From: a virus
IMG/VR virus record: IMGVR_UViG_3300009506_000061
Location: 1 to 45,137 of that record
Strand: one strand, 5' to 3'
DNA length: 45,137 nt
Position numbers and translations under genes: made by a program. Below are positions 28,749 through 38,050 of the stretch, one piece after another. The notes beneath the pieces are model-generated. The model ran no database searches. It worked only from the letters and a program-made list of their open reading frames with translations, and was not told the DNA's origin. Every line of letters starts with the position of its first letter. The first letter of the stretch is position 1.

Positions 28749-30340
28749 TGTCGTGGGATATTGAAACGTCGTGCGGCGAAGAGAACGCCAAGATCATGTG
28801 GGAGATCGTGCCCTACACGCGCGGTCTGGTGCTCGATGTCGGCTGCGGCCCGCACAAGACCTTCCCGCACTTCATCGGCATCGACAACCGGAAGGACACC
28901 GCGCTCTTCGGCGTGCAGATGGATCCGGATCTGACGATCCCGGATGCCACCGAGCTACGCCTGATCGCGAGCCGGTCTGTGGACGCCGTCTTCTCCTCGC
29001 ACCTGCTCGAGCACATTACCGATTACAAGAAGGCGCTCAGGGAGTGGTGGCGCGTGATCAAGCCGGGAGGGCACCTCGTGCTCTATCTGCCGCACGCTGA
29101 TCTGTATCCGCGCATCGGGACGAAAGGCGCGAATCCGGATCATAAGCACGACTTCATGCCGCACGACATCGAGCACGCGATGGCAGAGATCGCGAAGGAT
29201 TCGAACGGCTACGACAAGCTGCGCGACGAGAACCGCAACGAGACGAACGAATACTCGTTCTTTCAGGTGTACCGGAAGCGGGAAGACAAGCAGTGCATCG
29301 GCAAAGTTCCGCCCGCCCGCAAGACCGCATGGGTGGTGCGCTACGGCGCATTCGGCGATGCGATCCAGACCGCACCGGTCTTCGCGGCGCTCAAGCGTCA
29401 GGGCTACTACGTGAAGGCGAACGTGAGCACGATGGCGCACGAGGCGCTGCTGCACGACCCGAACATCGACGAGTTCATCGTACAGGACCGCGACCAGGTG
29501 CCGAATCACTGGCTCGACTTCTACTTCGAATACCTGTCGAAGCACAACGACAAGTTCATTAACCTATCTGCAGTGGTGGAGCAGAACCTGCTCGCGACGA
29601 TCGATCGTCCGCACTTCCGGTGGACGAAGGAAGCGCGGCACGCGCTGTGCAATCACAACTATGTCGAGATGATGGGCAAGGTCGCGGGTGTGCCGATCCG
29701 CGCGGTCGACCAGAGATTCTGGCCGTCTCTGGAGGAAGCGAACTGGGCGCACCAGCAGCTGGACAAGATCACCGGCACCGGGAAGCTCGTGATGATCTCG
29801 ATGTCAGGCTCTGCGGTCCACAAGGCGTGGCCTCACATGGACACGCTCATCGGACGGATCCTGCTGGAGTTCCCGAAGTGGCAAATCGCGCTCGTGGGCG
29901 GCGAGTACGACCAGATCCTTGAGACTGGGTGGGAGAAAGAACCGCGGGTATGGAAGCTGGCCGGGCGGATCTCGATCAGGCAGGCGATGGCGCTGGCGCA
30001 GGTTGCAGCGGTGGCGATAGGGGCAGAGACTGGAACCATGAACTCTGTCGCCATGAACGAGAAGGTCGCCAAGATCCTGTTCCTGTCGCACTCGACGATC
30101 GAGAACTTGCCGCGCGACTGGCTGAACACGTGCGCGATGGTGCCGCCCAAGGGCGTGCACTGCTATCCGTGCCACATGCTGCACACTGGCTTCAATTCGT
30201 GCTGGCGCGATGAAGTCACGGGGGTTGCAATGTGTCAGGCAGCGATCGATCCTGACGACGTATGGCAGGCTTTTCTAGTCGCCACCGGGCGACAACGGAG
30301 GGAGCATGGACAACCTGAGAAGCTACTTCTCGCAGGCTGA
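28748..30340 (+). CDS. SAM methyltransferase plus GT9 (heptosyltransferase-like) fusion
   Basis: 530 residues. The N-terminal domain (1-180) is a Methyltransf_11-type enzyme: LVLDVGCGPHKTFP (27-40), then AVFSSHLLEHITDYKKALRE and VIKPGGHLVLYLPHAD. The C-terminal domain (about 193-500) looks like glycosyltransferase family 9, the ADP-heptose:LPS heptosyltransferases: VVRYGAFGDAIQTAPVFAAL, later MSGSAVHKAWP and IGAETGTMNSVAMNEKVAKI. Together it could add and methylate a sugar on LPS or on a virion protein. The fusion with the 26965 gene as neighbour implies a sugar-modification pathway. Confidence 0.8.
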   Translation: MSWDIETSCGEENAKIMWEIVPYTRGLVLDVGCGPHKTFPHFIGIDNRKDTALFGVQMDPDLTIPDATELRLIASRSVDAVFSSHLLEHITDYKKALREWWRVIKPGGHLVLYLPHADLYPRIGTKGANPDHKHDFMPHDIEHAMAEIAKDSNGYDKLRDENRNETNEYSFFQVYRKREDKQCIGKVPPARKTAWVVRYGAFGDAIQTAPVFAALKRQGYYVKANVSTMAHEALLHDPNIDEFIVQDRDQVPNHWLDFYFEYLSKHNDKFINLSAVVEQNLLATIDRPHFRWTKEARHALCNHNYVEMMGKVAGVPIRAVDQRFWPSLEEANWAHQQLDKITGTGKLVMISMSGSAVHKAWPHMDTLIGRILLEFPKWQIALVGGEYDQILETGWEKEPRVWKLAGRISIRQAMALAQVAAVAIGAETGTMNSVAMNEKVAKILFLSHSTIENLPRDWLNTCAMVPPKGVHCYPCHMLHTGFNSCWRDEVTGVAMCQAAIDPDDVWQAFLVATGRQRREHGQPEKLLLAG

Positions 30341-30902
30341 CATCGATCAGGCCTCGCCGGAGCAGCTGTACCGGATGCGGGTCGCTCTTGCGGCCCGAGA
30401 TCCCGCTGCTGCTTCCGCGTTCGCTCCGATCGAGCATCAGGGCGCGATGCGCTCCGGTGTCGGCATCGGTGGAGTGCCGGCGGCGATCGGTCTCGGGGCG
30501 CTCACGGCGGGCTACACACCGGCCAAGTTCGCCGCTCAGAACCCGCAGCTGATGATGGCGATGCCCGGCGGGCAGGCCATGACGCAGTTCGCGCAGTGGC
30601 TCCTGAGCAAAGCTGACGAGCAGGGCGGCAACGCCGGAGCGCAGTCTCCGGCAAGCTTCGAAGAACTCGCCCGCGGCTTCAGGGGCATCGGGCAAGGGTT
30701 GCGCGACTACTTCACCGGCAACAAGCCGCAGGACAACGCAGGCGTCGAGCGCCAGATCCAGCAGCTGCAGAATCCCGAGCAGGTGATCAGCCCGGCTGGA
30801 CAGGAAACGATCCGGCGGCTCAACCTGCAGCCGGGGCCGGAGTTCAACCCGGCGACGTGGGAAACCGCGCCCGACATCATGCGCAGGAAGATGGGGTATT
30901 GA
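30306..30902 (+). CDS. Hypothetical virion-region protein
   Basis: 198 residues (MDNLRSYFSQADIDQASPEQ) with a GGAGGGAGC ribosome-binding site. The centre is Gly/Ala-rich and hydrophobic (VGIGGVPAAIGLGALTAGY). The C-terminal half is Gln/Asn-rich. Probably a minor structural or ejected protein. It overlaps the preceding enzyme gene by 35 bp. Confidence 0.6.
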   Translation: MDNLRSYFSQADIDQASPEQLYRMRVALAARDPAAASAFAPIEHQGAMRSGVGIGGVPAAIGLGALTAGYTPAKFAAQNPQLMMAMPGGQAMTQFAQWLLSKADEQGGNAGAQSPASFEELARGFRGIGQGLRDYFTGNKPQDNAGVERQIQQLQNPEQVISPAGQETIRRLNLQPGPEFNPATWETAPDIMRRKMGY

Positions 30903-32465
30903 GTGGACCCGCTCGAGCAGCTGCTGGCGTCTCAGGGTGTGCGCTCCGGCATCGGTGGTGTCATTGACGCCATCAAGCAGATGTACGGCCAGCACGCCGC
31001 TGTCACGCCGAGTAGCCTCGACCAGGCCGTGCTCGCGGCACAAGGGCCTCGTGCGCCCACGCCGTCGGAGCTTGAGTCGGCGAACGCGATGCGCAATTCC
31101 GTCTTCGGCGAGCAGTGGGCCGCGGAGGATCCGCGCAACGCGAACGCGATGTCGGCGATAGAGCGCATGGCCCAGATGCAGGAGACTGCTGACCCTGCGA
31201 ACTGGCTCGGCGCTGGCGTGATCGGGAAAGCAGGACGCGCAGCGAAGACCGCTGACTCGATGCTCGATCGCATGGCGAAGCCTGAACTCAGGCCAGAGGA
31301 TCAACTCTTCGGCGGTGGCCCGCAGAGTCTTCTCCCTGAAGGTCTGCAGCGCAAATTGCGCACCGAATACCCGGAGGTCGATCCCGCCGGGCAGTGGCTG
31401 GTGGACAAGACGTCGGGCAAGAAATATCTCGGCAAGAAACCCACTGCCGAAGCGGAACTCGTAGCAGAGGCTCGCAAGAAGGCGCAGGCGGCAATCGATC
31501 GCGGGGAATACACGCCCTACTTCGATGTGAGCAAACGCGAGTACGTCGACCCTTCGCTGTATGACTTCCCGGTCGAGACACGCACGCAAGCTCTGCCGAA
31601 GAAGGAAGCGACGATCCAGAAGTACCGCGAGATGGCCGACACTCCGGAGACTCGCGCTCGTCTGGAGACTGCATACGCACGCGGTGCCGAGGATCCCGGC
31701 GCATTCCGCTGGTACGCGATGAAGCAGTTGTTCGATAAGTATGTCGAGCACCTCGGCCCAGAAGAGGGGGCGCGGGCGTTCAAGGAACGCTTTGCTGACG
31801 CGATGGCCGCGACAACCGGCGGAGCGGCTCCGCAGGAAAACTGGCTGATGGCCCACTACGCGAACACGCGACGCGCACAGGGACTTGGACTCCCGCCGAC
31901 GCATCAGCTTCCGTTCCCGATCGGCGGACGATACGCAGCCGGGAACCTCGATATGTACAACAAGATCATCAACGAGGGTCGAGGCCTCGGACTCGACGCG
32001 CCGAAGCGGTACAACTTCTCCGGCAATTTCCTCGGCAACGTCAAGCCGGGCACGATCGATGAGCAGATGATGGGCCTGTTCGATGAAACCGGGAAACTAA
32101 AGGCCCCGCCCGGAGACTCCTACGGCGCATACGAGGACGTGGTGGCGCAACTTGGCGAGAAACGCGGCATCCCGACTGCAGAGTTTCAGGACGTAGCGTG
32201 GGCTGGAGCTAAATCGCTGAAGGAGGAAGCCAAGGCGGCGGCAAAGGGCAAGCCCTACAAGCGAGAGGCTGCGAAGCCGATGATTCAGAACATCAACGAG
32301 ATCCTCGCACGCACATCGATGATAACCGGCGAGACGCAGGAGCAGGTGCTCCGGCGCATGATCGAGGCCAAGGGTCCGCTGTTCAATATCGGCGCGGGCG
32401 CTGTTGCTACTGGTGGGGCGGCGCTATCGTTGCGTGATTACTTCGGATCCGAAGGGGACATCTAA
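30903..32465 (+). CDS. Large virion-region protein with a polyvalent-type domain
   Basis: 520 residues from GTG 30903, directly after the previous stop. Residues about 300-440 (NWLMAHYANTRRAQGLGLPP, NMYNKI-type helix, KRYNFSGNFLGNVKPGTIDE, then PTAEFQDVAWAGAKSLKEEA) resemble DUF7178-like domains seen in large phage polyvalent or injected proteins, as far as I recall. A Gly/Ala hydrophobic end (NIGAGAVATGGAALSLRDYF) closes it. Internal virion or injected protein inferred. Confidence 0.55.
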   Translation: MDPLEQLLASQGVRSGIGGVIDAIKQMYGQHAAVTPSSLDQAVLAAQGPRAPTPSELESANAMRNSVFGEQWAAEDPRNANAMSAIERMAQMQETADPANWLGAGVIGKAGRAAKTADSMLDRMAKPELRPEDQLFGGGPQSLLPEGLQRKLRTEYPEVDPAGQWLVDKTSGKKYLGKKPTAEAELVAEARKKAQAAIDRGEYTPYFDVSKREYVDPSLYDFPVETRTQALPKKEATIQKYREMADTPETRARLETAYARGAEDPGAFRWYAMKQLFDKYVEHLGPEEGARAFKERFADAMAATTGGAAPQENWLMAHYANTRRAQGLGLPPTHQLPFPIGGRYAAGNLDMYNKIINEGRGLGLDAPKRYNFSGNFLGNVKPGTIDEQMMGLFDETGKLKAPPGDSYGAYEDVVAQLGEKRGIPTAEFQDVAWAGAKSLKEEAKAAAKGKPYKREAAKPMIQNINEILARTSMITGETQEQVLRRMIEAKGPLFNIGAGAVATGGAALSLRDYFGSEGDI

Positions 32466-33445
32466 TGGCACAGTCCGGATCTTTCGATTACATCGTCACG
32501 GCAAACGACGTGATGACCGACGCGCTGGAGAACATCCAAGTGCTCGAGGCTGGCGAATCTATTGCGGCGGATGATTCGACCGTCGCGCTTCGCACGCTCA
32601 ACCTGCTCGTGAAGCAGTGGTCGTCGCTCGGCGACCAGATGCCCGGCATGAAAGTGTGGCTGCGCAAAGAGGTGTTCCTCTTCCCGCAGAAGAGCCAGTA
32701 CAAGTACACGCTCGGCCCGTCGGCGCAGACCTCAGATCATGCGACAGAGAGCTATGTGCGCGACACGCTGAACGGTGCGCTGGCTGCAAGCGCGACCGCT
32801 GTCACGGTGGACGACGGCACCAGCACAACGAATGGCGACGTGATCGGCATTGTTCTCTCAGATGGCACAGTCCACTGGAGCACGATCTCCTCGGGCGGCG
32901 GCACGAGCTCGTTGGTGATCGCAACTGGCGTCGCGAGCGCCGCAGCGGACGGGGCTTATGTCTACACGTACACCACGCCGCTAGCGTTCAAGCCTCTTGA
33001 AGTGCTTCATGCATCGCTGCGCGACCCGAACAACATCGACCGGCTATCGCTCGTGATCCCGCGCGACATCGACATCTACAACGCGATCGCCGACAAGACT
33101 CAGGTCGGCCTGCCGGGAATGTGCTGGTATGAGCCGAAGATCCTCACGGGGATCCTGACGTTCGATCGCGCGTTCGATTCGTTCTACGACATCGTGCGGA
33201 TGCTCGTGCTCTCGCCTGCAGACGATCTGGACGCTAGCACCGATAACCTTGCGTTCCCTGCCGAAGCCTTCGCTGCGCTTGGGTGGGAACTCGGGATGCG
33301 TCTCGCGCCAAAATTCGGCAAAGCGTGGACGCAGGACATGCAGAAAGCGTACGACGTGGCGGTGGGCACGTTCCGGTACATCAACCTGCCCGGCGCTGGT
33401 CCGGGCTATAACGCTGACGACAGCGGAAACACTGACTCTCTCTGA
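32465..33445 (+). CDS. P22 gp4-like head-completion / tail-accessory protein
   Basis: 326 residues; the ATG overlaps the previous stop (TAATG). ANDVMTDALENIQVLEAGES, TLNLLVKQWSSLG and FAALGWELGMRLAPKFG match the helical gp4-type adaptor that attaches under the portal and stabilises packaged DNA. The middle section (residues ~95-165, Thr/Ser/Gly-rich) looks like an inserted beta domain. Confidence 0.78.
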   Translation: MAQSGSFDYIVTANDVMTDALENIQVLEAGESIAADDSTVALRTLNLLVKQWSSLGDQMPGMKVWLRKEVFLFPQKSQYKYTLGPSAQTSDHATESYVRDTLNGALAASATAVTVDDGTSTTNGDVIGIVLSDGTVHWSTISSGGGTSSLVIATGVASAAADGAYVYTYTTPLAFKPLEVLHASLRDPNNIDRLSLVIPRDIDIYNAIADKTQVGLPGMCWYEPKILTGILTFDRAFDSFYDIVRMLVLSPADDLDASTDNLAFPAEAFAALGWELGMRLAPKFGKAWTQDMQKAYDVAVGTFRYINLPGAGPGYNADDSGNTDSL

Positions 33446-33446
33446 C

Positions 33447-36089
33447 ATGGGTCAACCGATCATTCCATTCGCCCCACTTCAGTCTCGCGACGGCACGATC
33501 GCGAAGGATGCCCTGTTGCGCAATGGCTTTGTCGAGGTGAACGGCAAGGAACTCAGCGTCTTCAAGCGTCCGGGGCTGTATCTCTGGGGCACTGGCACCG
33601 GCACCGGTGCTGGACAGGGGATGACCGACTTCATCGATGCAGATGGTCAGCAGCGATTGTTCGTCGCGCAGGGTGGAACACTCTTCGCCGGAGCGGGCCT
33701 CGTGCCGAGCGCCACGGTCAGCAACGTCTTCGGGTCCGGAAGTTACGGAGATCTGCAGTCTGGTAGTGGTGGTTCAAGCCCGTTGATCCGTTCGAACCTT
33801 TTCCAGTTTGGCGGGAAGTTGTGGTCGATCGGATCTCAGGCCCAAGCATCGAACTCGCGGTTCACGGTCCATTACACAGACGACGGGACGAACTGGACAC
33901 TGCACACTGACGTCGCGGTGAACACGACCGGGTATCCGTATAGCGGCGCTGGTATAAGCGTCTGCGTCCACAAGGTCAGCGGAGTGCCTCGGGTCTACGT
34001 GATCGGCCCTGACAGCAGCATCACAGGCACCGGGCAGGACAAGGTCTGGTACACCGAGGACATGGTCACGTGGACGCTCGCGACCTCGAGCGCCGGGCTG
34101 GAGATCGCAAACCGTGGCACGCGCCCGATGGTGGTCAGTCACACCGACGGCAAGATGTACGCTTTCCACTACAACACGGCGGGGACGCAGGACCAGATCT
34201 TCTCCTCCACAGACGGCGTGACGTGGACTAGCGTTTTTAACGGGTTCATCAACGGCGGTGCCGCGCGGCAGATTCGCTATATCCCGATCAGCCTAAACGG
34301 GAACCTGTACACCGTCGCCGGATACGACGCGACCGTCACGTACCACACGAAGATCTTCTACTCGCAGGACAACGGCGTGACGTGGGGCGAACTTGGCACT
34401 AACGTGCTTCCTGAGAACATCCACGATCACAACGTCGTGGTCATTGCAGGGATCCCGTATATCGTCGGCTACCTCAACGGCTCGTCTCCGAACTACAGGC
34501 AGCGGATCTATCGTGGATCAGCAGATCTCACCACGTGGACGCTGATCACAACGTGGACTGCCCCGCCGACGCTCGGCGCATCTTGGAATCCGAACGGCGG
34601 CCTGTCGAGCACACAGCCGGAGAAGTCCGTCGCCTATTTCAAGGGCGCGTTTTATTTCTTCTACTTCGAATCCGGTGGCGGCTGGACGATATGGAAGTTC
34701 AGCAGCGAGGGTGCCTACGCAAACGTCACGCTAGACAACGTCGTCGGCAACTTTTTCGACTTCGGTCAGAACTACGGGCGCACGCAGCTTGTCGCGCACT
34801 CCGAGCAGGCGCTCTACGTCTTCACCGTTGCCACGAGCACTCTGGCAGAGGTGACGGATGCCAACTATCCGGGATACACGACACCTGGTTTTGTCGTGCT
34901 TGACGATTACGGGTTCGTCATGGACCCGGACGGCAATATCTACAACTCGGCGAACGCGGACTTCACCACATGGCCGGGTGACTACATCGCAGCGCAGTTC
35001 GAAAACGACGGCGGCGTTGCACTCGCAAAGCAGGGCCTCTATATCGTCGCGCTCGGCTACTACACCACCGAGCTATTCTTCGACGCGGGCAACGCGACCG
35101 GAAGCCCGCTGTCGCCGGTACAGCAGGGCGTGTTCAACATCGGCTGCGCACATGGCCGCAGCATCGGTCAGGTCGAGAACAGCCTGATATGGGTTGCCCA
35201 GAGCAAAGGGCAGGGACAGGCCACGACGAAAGGCCGATTCATCGCCAAGCTCGACGGCACCAGCTACGCGAAGATCTCGACGCCGGACATCGACCGGATC
35301 CTCGATGCTGACCCGTTCGTCACGATCTATGCGTCGGTCTACAAGATCAACGGCCACTCCTACTACCACCTGATGCTGAAGAGTTCCGGGATCTCGCTCG
35401 TGTTCGATTTGAACACCGAGCAGTGGTATGTATGGAGCACGCGACGCGATTCTGCGACCGTCACACCGTCCAACGTGGTCACCGCCAACGGCACCGCCAC
35501 GGCGACGATCACCCACTCCTATGCCGATGGAGACGTGGGTGTGATCACAGGCTTCACCGGCACCCACACGAACCTGAACGGCACTTTCAACATGATCGTG
35601 CCATCGGCATCGCTACTTCACTGGAAACCGGCGGACTCGAGCTACTCCGGCACGGCGACAGGTACCGGCACGGCGACCAGTTGGGCAGAGAGTTACTTCC
35701 CTGTCGTCGGGAGCGCGAATTACGAGAATGCACAGCTGCTGCAAGACATCGACAACGGCAACCTGTACGAACTCGACCCGTCAACCTATCAGGACAACTC
35801 TATCTGGCTCGACTTCAAGGTGCGCCTGAACCGCAACAACTTCGGCAGCAACAATCCGAAGTTTATGGCGTGGGCGGACTTCGTATGTGATCGGAACTCT
35901 GGAAATCTTCTTTATCGTCACAGCGACGATGACTGCCAGACGTTCACATATTGGAAGAAGAAGACGATGGATCAGGAGCGCACGAGATTCAACCGTCTGG
36001 GGCGGTTCCACGGGCGCACGATCGAGTACCGCGTTACCGACAACGTCGCCGCGCGGATCAAGACGCTTGAGACACAGTTGGGGCCATAG
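33447..36089 (+). CDS. P22 gp10-like stabilisation protein with BNR-type repeats
   Basis: 880 residues from ATG 33447 (MGQPIIPFAPLQSRDGTIAK). The start fits the P22 gp10-like packaged-DNA stabilisation proteins, which form the tail hub. Unusually, residues ~130-400 contain several Asp-box-like repeats (TDDGTNWTLH, TEDMVTWTL, STDGVTWTS, SQDNGVTWG), suggesting an inserted or embedded beta-propeller. The C-terminal ~350 residues are aromatic and beta-rich. Flanked by the gp4-like gene and virion genes. Confidence 0.75.
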   Translation: MGQPIIPFAPLQSRDGTIAKDALLRNGFVEVNGKELSVFKRPGLYLWGTGTGTGAGQGMTDFIDADGQQRLFVAQGGTLFAGAGLVPSATVSNVFGSGSYGDLQSGSGGSSPLIRSNLFQFGGKLWSIGSQAQASNSRFTVHYTDDGTNWTLHTDVAVNTTGYPYSGAGISVCVHKVSGVPRVYVIGPDSSITGTGQDKVWYTEDMVTWTLATSSAGLEIANRGTRPMVVSHTDGKMYAFHYNTAGTQDQIFSSTDGVTWTSVFNGFINGGAARQIRYIPISLNGNLYTVAGYDATVTYHTKIFYSQDNGVTWGELGTNVLPENIHDHNVVVIAGIPYIVGYLNGSSPNYRQRIYRGSADLTTWTLITTWTAPPTLGASWNPNGGLSSTQPEKSVAYFKGAFYFFYFESGGGWTIWKFSSEGAYANVTLDNVVGNFFDFGQNYGRTQLVAHSEQALYVFTVATSTLAEVTDANYPGYTTPGFVVLDDYGFVMDPDGNIYNSANADFTTWPGDYIAAQFENDGGVALAKQGLYIVALGYYTTELFFDAGNATGSPLSPVQQGVFNIGCAHGRSIGQVENSLIWVAQSKGQGQATTKGRFIAKLDGTSYAKISTPDIDRILDADPFVTIYASVYKINGHSYYHLMLKSSGISLVFDLNTEQWYVWSTRRDSATVTPSNVVTANGTATATITHSYADGDVGVITGFTGTHTNLNGTFNMIVPSASLLHWKPADSSYSGTATGTGTATSWAESYFPVVGSANYENAQLLQDIDNGNLYELDPSTYQDNSIWLDFKVRLNRNNFGSNNPKFMAWADFVCDRNSGNLLYRHSDDDCQTFTYWKKKTMDQERTRFNRLGRFHGRTIEYRVTDNVAARIKTLETQLGP

Positions 36090-37295
36090 ATGCCGTGGTG
36101 TTCTGGATACTCGTCGAGCGGCGTAAGCTACTACAGCTACGTGAGCAGCTGCGCGGAGTGCGGCACGGGGAAGTGCGTCTCCGATGCGGAGAAAGGCGGC
36201 GGCCCGAACATCACTGGCGGCAAGGTCGACCTGAACTTCTCTGGCGACAACATCAATGACACCGCGGGCACTGTCTGGGGATCATTCGGAGATGCGTCTG
36301 GCGGCGCGGGCGGCGGCGGCGCTGGCAGCAATGTCCCGCGCACTGGCGGTGGTCAGCCCGCCGGCGGTGGAAACTACAATTACGACGCGGCGACGTACGC
36401 TCAAGGATTCGGTCAAGGCATGGCTGGCGCGAACCCGAATACATCGTACGGCGGATGGGAGCAGCAATATCCGGGGTTGGGCGCTGGCGTCAATTCGCCT
36501 ACTCCCGGAGCGCGTAACTGGAACGAGTTCAACACGTCCAACGCTTGGACATCGCCGACGCCCGGATACACTCCGGCACAATCGGTGCCTTACACGAACG
36601 CGGCGCGACCGGCCACAAATGCAGCACAACCGGGGGGCAACATGGTCCCGATAACTTATGGACAGCCGGGAGTCGGTACGCCGATGCCCGGATACAGCAA
36701 TGCCACAACCTATGCCACGCCGACGAGGGTTGGTGGTGACATCTGGGGATCGAACATCAATCAGGCCGGGCCACAAGGAGCGGCAGCGAATGCTGCAGCG
36801 ACGAACCCGCAGATCGGCGCTGCCCCGAACGAACTGTACAGCGCCTTTCAGGATCTGACCGGCAACCCGCTTTCGCTGCGATCGTCTCCGCTGTATCAGG
36901 CTTCGCGGCGTCAGGCGTTGCAGGCAACCGATCGTATGCTCGCGGCCAGCCGCATGTCGAAGTCCAGCAACGCGGCCTATGCCCGCGCCGGGGCAGAGCA
37001 GGACGTGATGTCTCAGGTACTCGGGCAACTCGGTAGCACGTACGGGGCCGGATCACAGCAGGAGTTCCAGAACTGGCAGCAGCCTCAGCAGCTGGCGCTC
37101 AACGATCAGGCGCTTCGCCTGAGTGCAGTGCTCGGACAGGGGCAACTCGGGAACGCGGCAAACGCCAACATACTGCAGGCGCAGAAGGCGGACATCGCGC
37201 GGGCGGTTGGCGCGACCGGTGCCCCGGTGCTCGGCCAACTTGGCATTGGGCCGAACTCGCTCAACGCCTACAATCAGGGCAACTACTACGGGTGA
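36090..37295 (+). CDS. Gly/Asn/Ala-rich virion protein
   Basis: 401 residues starting directly after the previous stop. It begins with a Cys-rich segment (SSCAECGTGKC), then a long Gly/Asn/Thr-rich stretch, then a helical Gln-rich part (YARAGAEQDVMSQVLGQLGS). It ends with NAYNQGNYYG, an ending partly shared with the next protein. Probably an internal or ejected protein. Confidence 0.65.
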   Translation: MPWCSGYSSSGVSYYSYVSSCAECGTGKCVSDAEKGGGPNITGGKVDLNFSGDNINDTAGTVWGSFGDASGGAGGGGAGSNVPRTGGGQPAGGGNYNYDAATYAQGFGQGMAGANPNTSYGGWEQQYPGLGAGVNSPTPGARNWNEFNTSNAWTSPTPGYTPAQSVPYTNAARPATNAAQPGGNMVPITYGQPGVGTPMPGYSNATTYATPTRVGGDIWGSNINQAGPQGAAANAAATNPQIGAAPNELYSAFQDLTGNPLSLRSSPLYQASRRQALQATDRMLAASRMSKSSNAAYARAGAEQDVMSQVLGQLGSTYGAGSQQEFQNWQQPQQLALNDQALRLSAVLGQGQLGNAANANILQAQKADIARAVGATGAPVLGQLGIGPNSLNAYNQGNYYG

Positions 37296-37299
37296 CCCT

Positions 37300-38046
37300 A
37301 TGGACTTCGCCACTGCTCAACCGTTCTTGAATAACAACGCGCTCGTCGCGCAGTACGCGAACCAGGCGGGCGCATTCCAGCCAACGCCGGTATCTCAGCC
37401 GAACGCGGCGAATCTTCGCTTGCGTGACGTGCTGATGTCGCAGGGGACTGCATCGCCGTATGTCGGCGCGAGCACCGGGGCAGGCACCGCTGGTGCCGAA
37501 GCGGCCATCGCCGGACAATCGCCGATCGCGGTGCGTAACGCTGGCCGGACGGTTGGCAATATGCAGCAGAACCTGCAGGACCGCGCACTCACCTCGATGT
37601 TCCCCGTAGTTTCTCAGCTTGCGCTCAGTGGGGCACAGCAGGAACTTGGGCGATACACGGGCACCAAAGGGCTGCAGCAGACGGCAGATCAGCTGCGTCT
37701 CAAGGGAATTCTCGGCGCTGGAGAGATCGCGAGCAAGGCCGCGAACATCGGCAGCGAAGCGATCGGCGTCGACGCATCACGCATGGCGAACGCTGTCGCG
37801 ACACCGCTCGAGGCGCTGCAGGCTGAATATGCGAAGGCTCAGGGCCTGCAGAACATCGGTGAGACGCAATACGGCAACACGTGGTATCCGGGCGGCGTTG
37901 CGCCGCGTGGCGGGATGGATCAATTCACAGCTGCGCAGCGACTGCAGGCCGGGCGGGAAAATCTTGGCAACCTGACCACTCAACTCAACGCCTACGGCGG
38001 CGGCGGATACGTGAACATGCCGGGGCTGCGAAACTATTACGGGTGA
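37300..38046 (+). CDS. Probable ejection / internal virion protein
   Basis: 248 residues from ATG 37300 (MDFATAQPFLNNNALVAQYA). Ala/Gln-rich helical composition (LQQTADQLRLKGILGAGEIA) resembling podovirus ejected proteins (gp7-like). It ends MPGLRNYYG, with the same final four residues as the previous protein. Tightly packed between its neighbours. Confidence 0.6.
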   Translation: MDFATAQPFLNNNALVAQYANQAGAFQPTPVSQPNAANLRLRDVLMSQGTASPYVGASTGAGTAGAEAAIAGQSPIAVRNAGRTVGNMQQNLQDRALTSMFPVVSQLALSGAQQELGRYTGTKGLQQTADQLRLKGILGAGEIASKAANIGSEAIGVDASRMANAVATPLEALQAEYAKAQGLQNIGETQYGNTWYPGGVAPRGGMDQFTAAQRLQAGRENLGNLTTQLNAYGGGGYVNMPGLRNYYG

Positions 38047-38050
38047 TGCG

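Noticed and set aside
30216-31904. 562-codon open frame on the - strand
   Set aside because: Antisense shadow of virion genes caused by high GC; composition is not protein-like.
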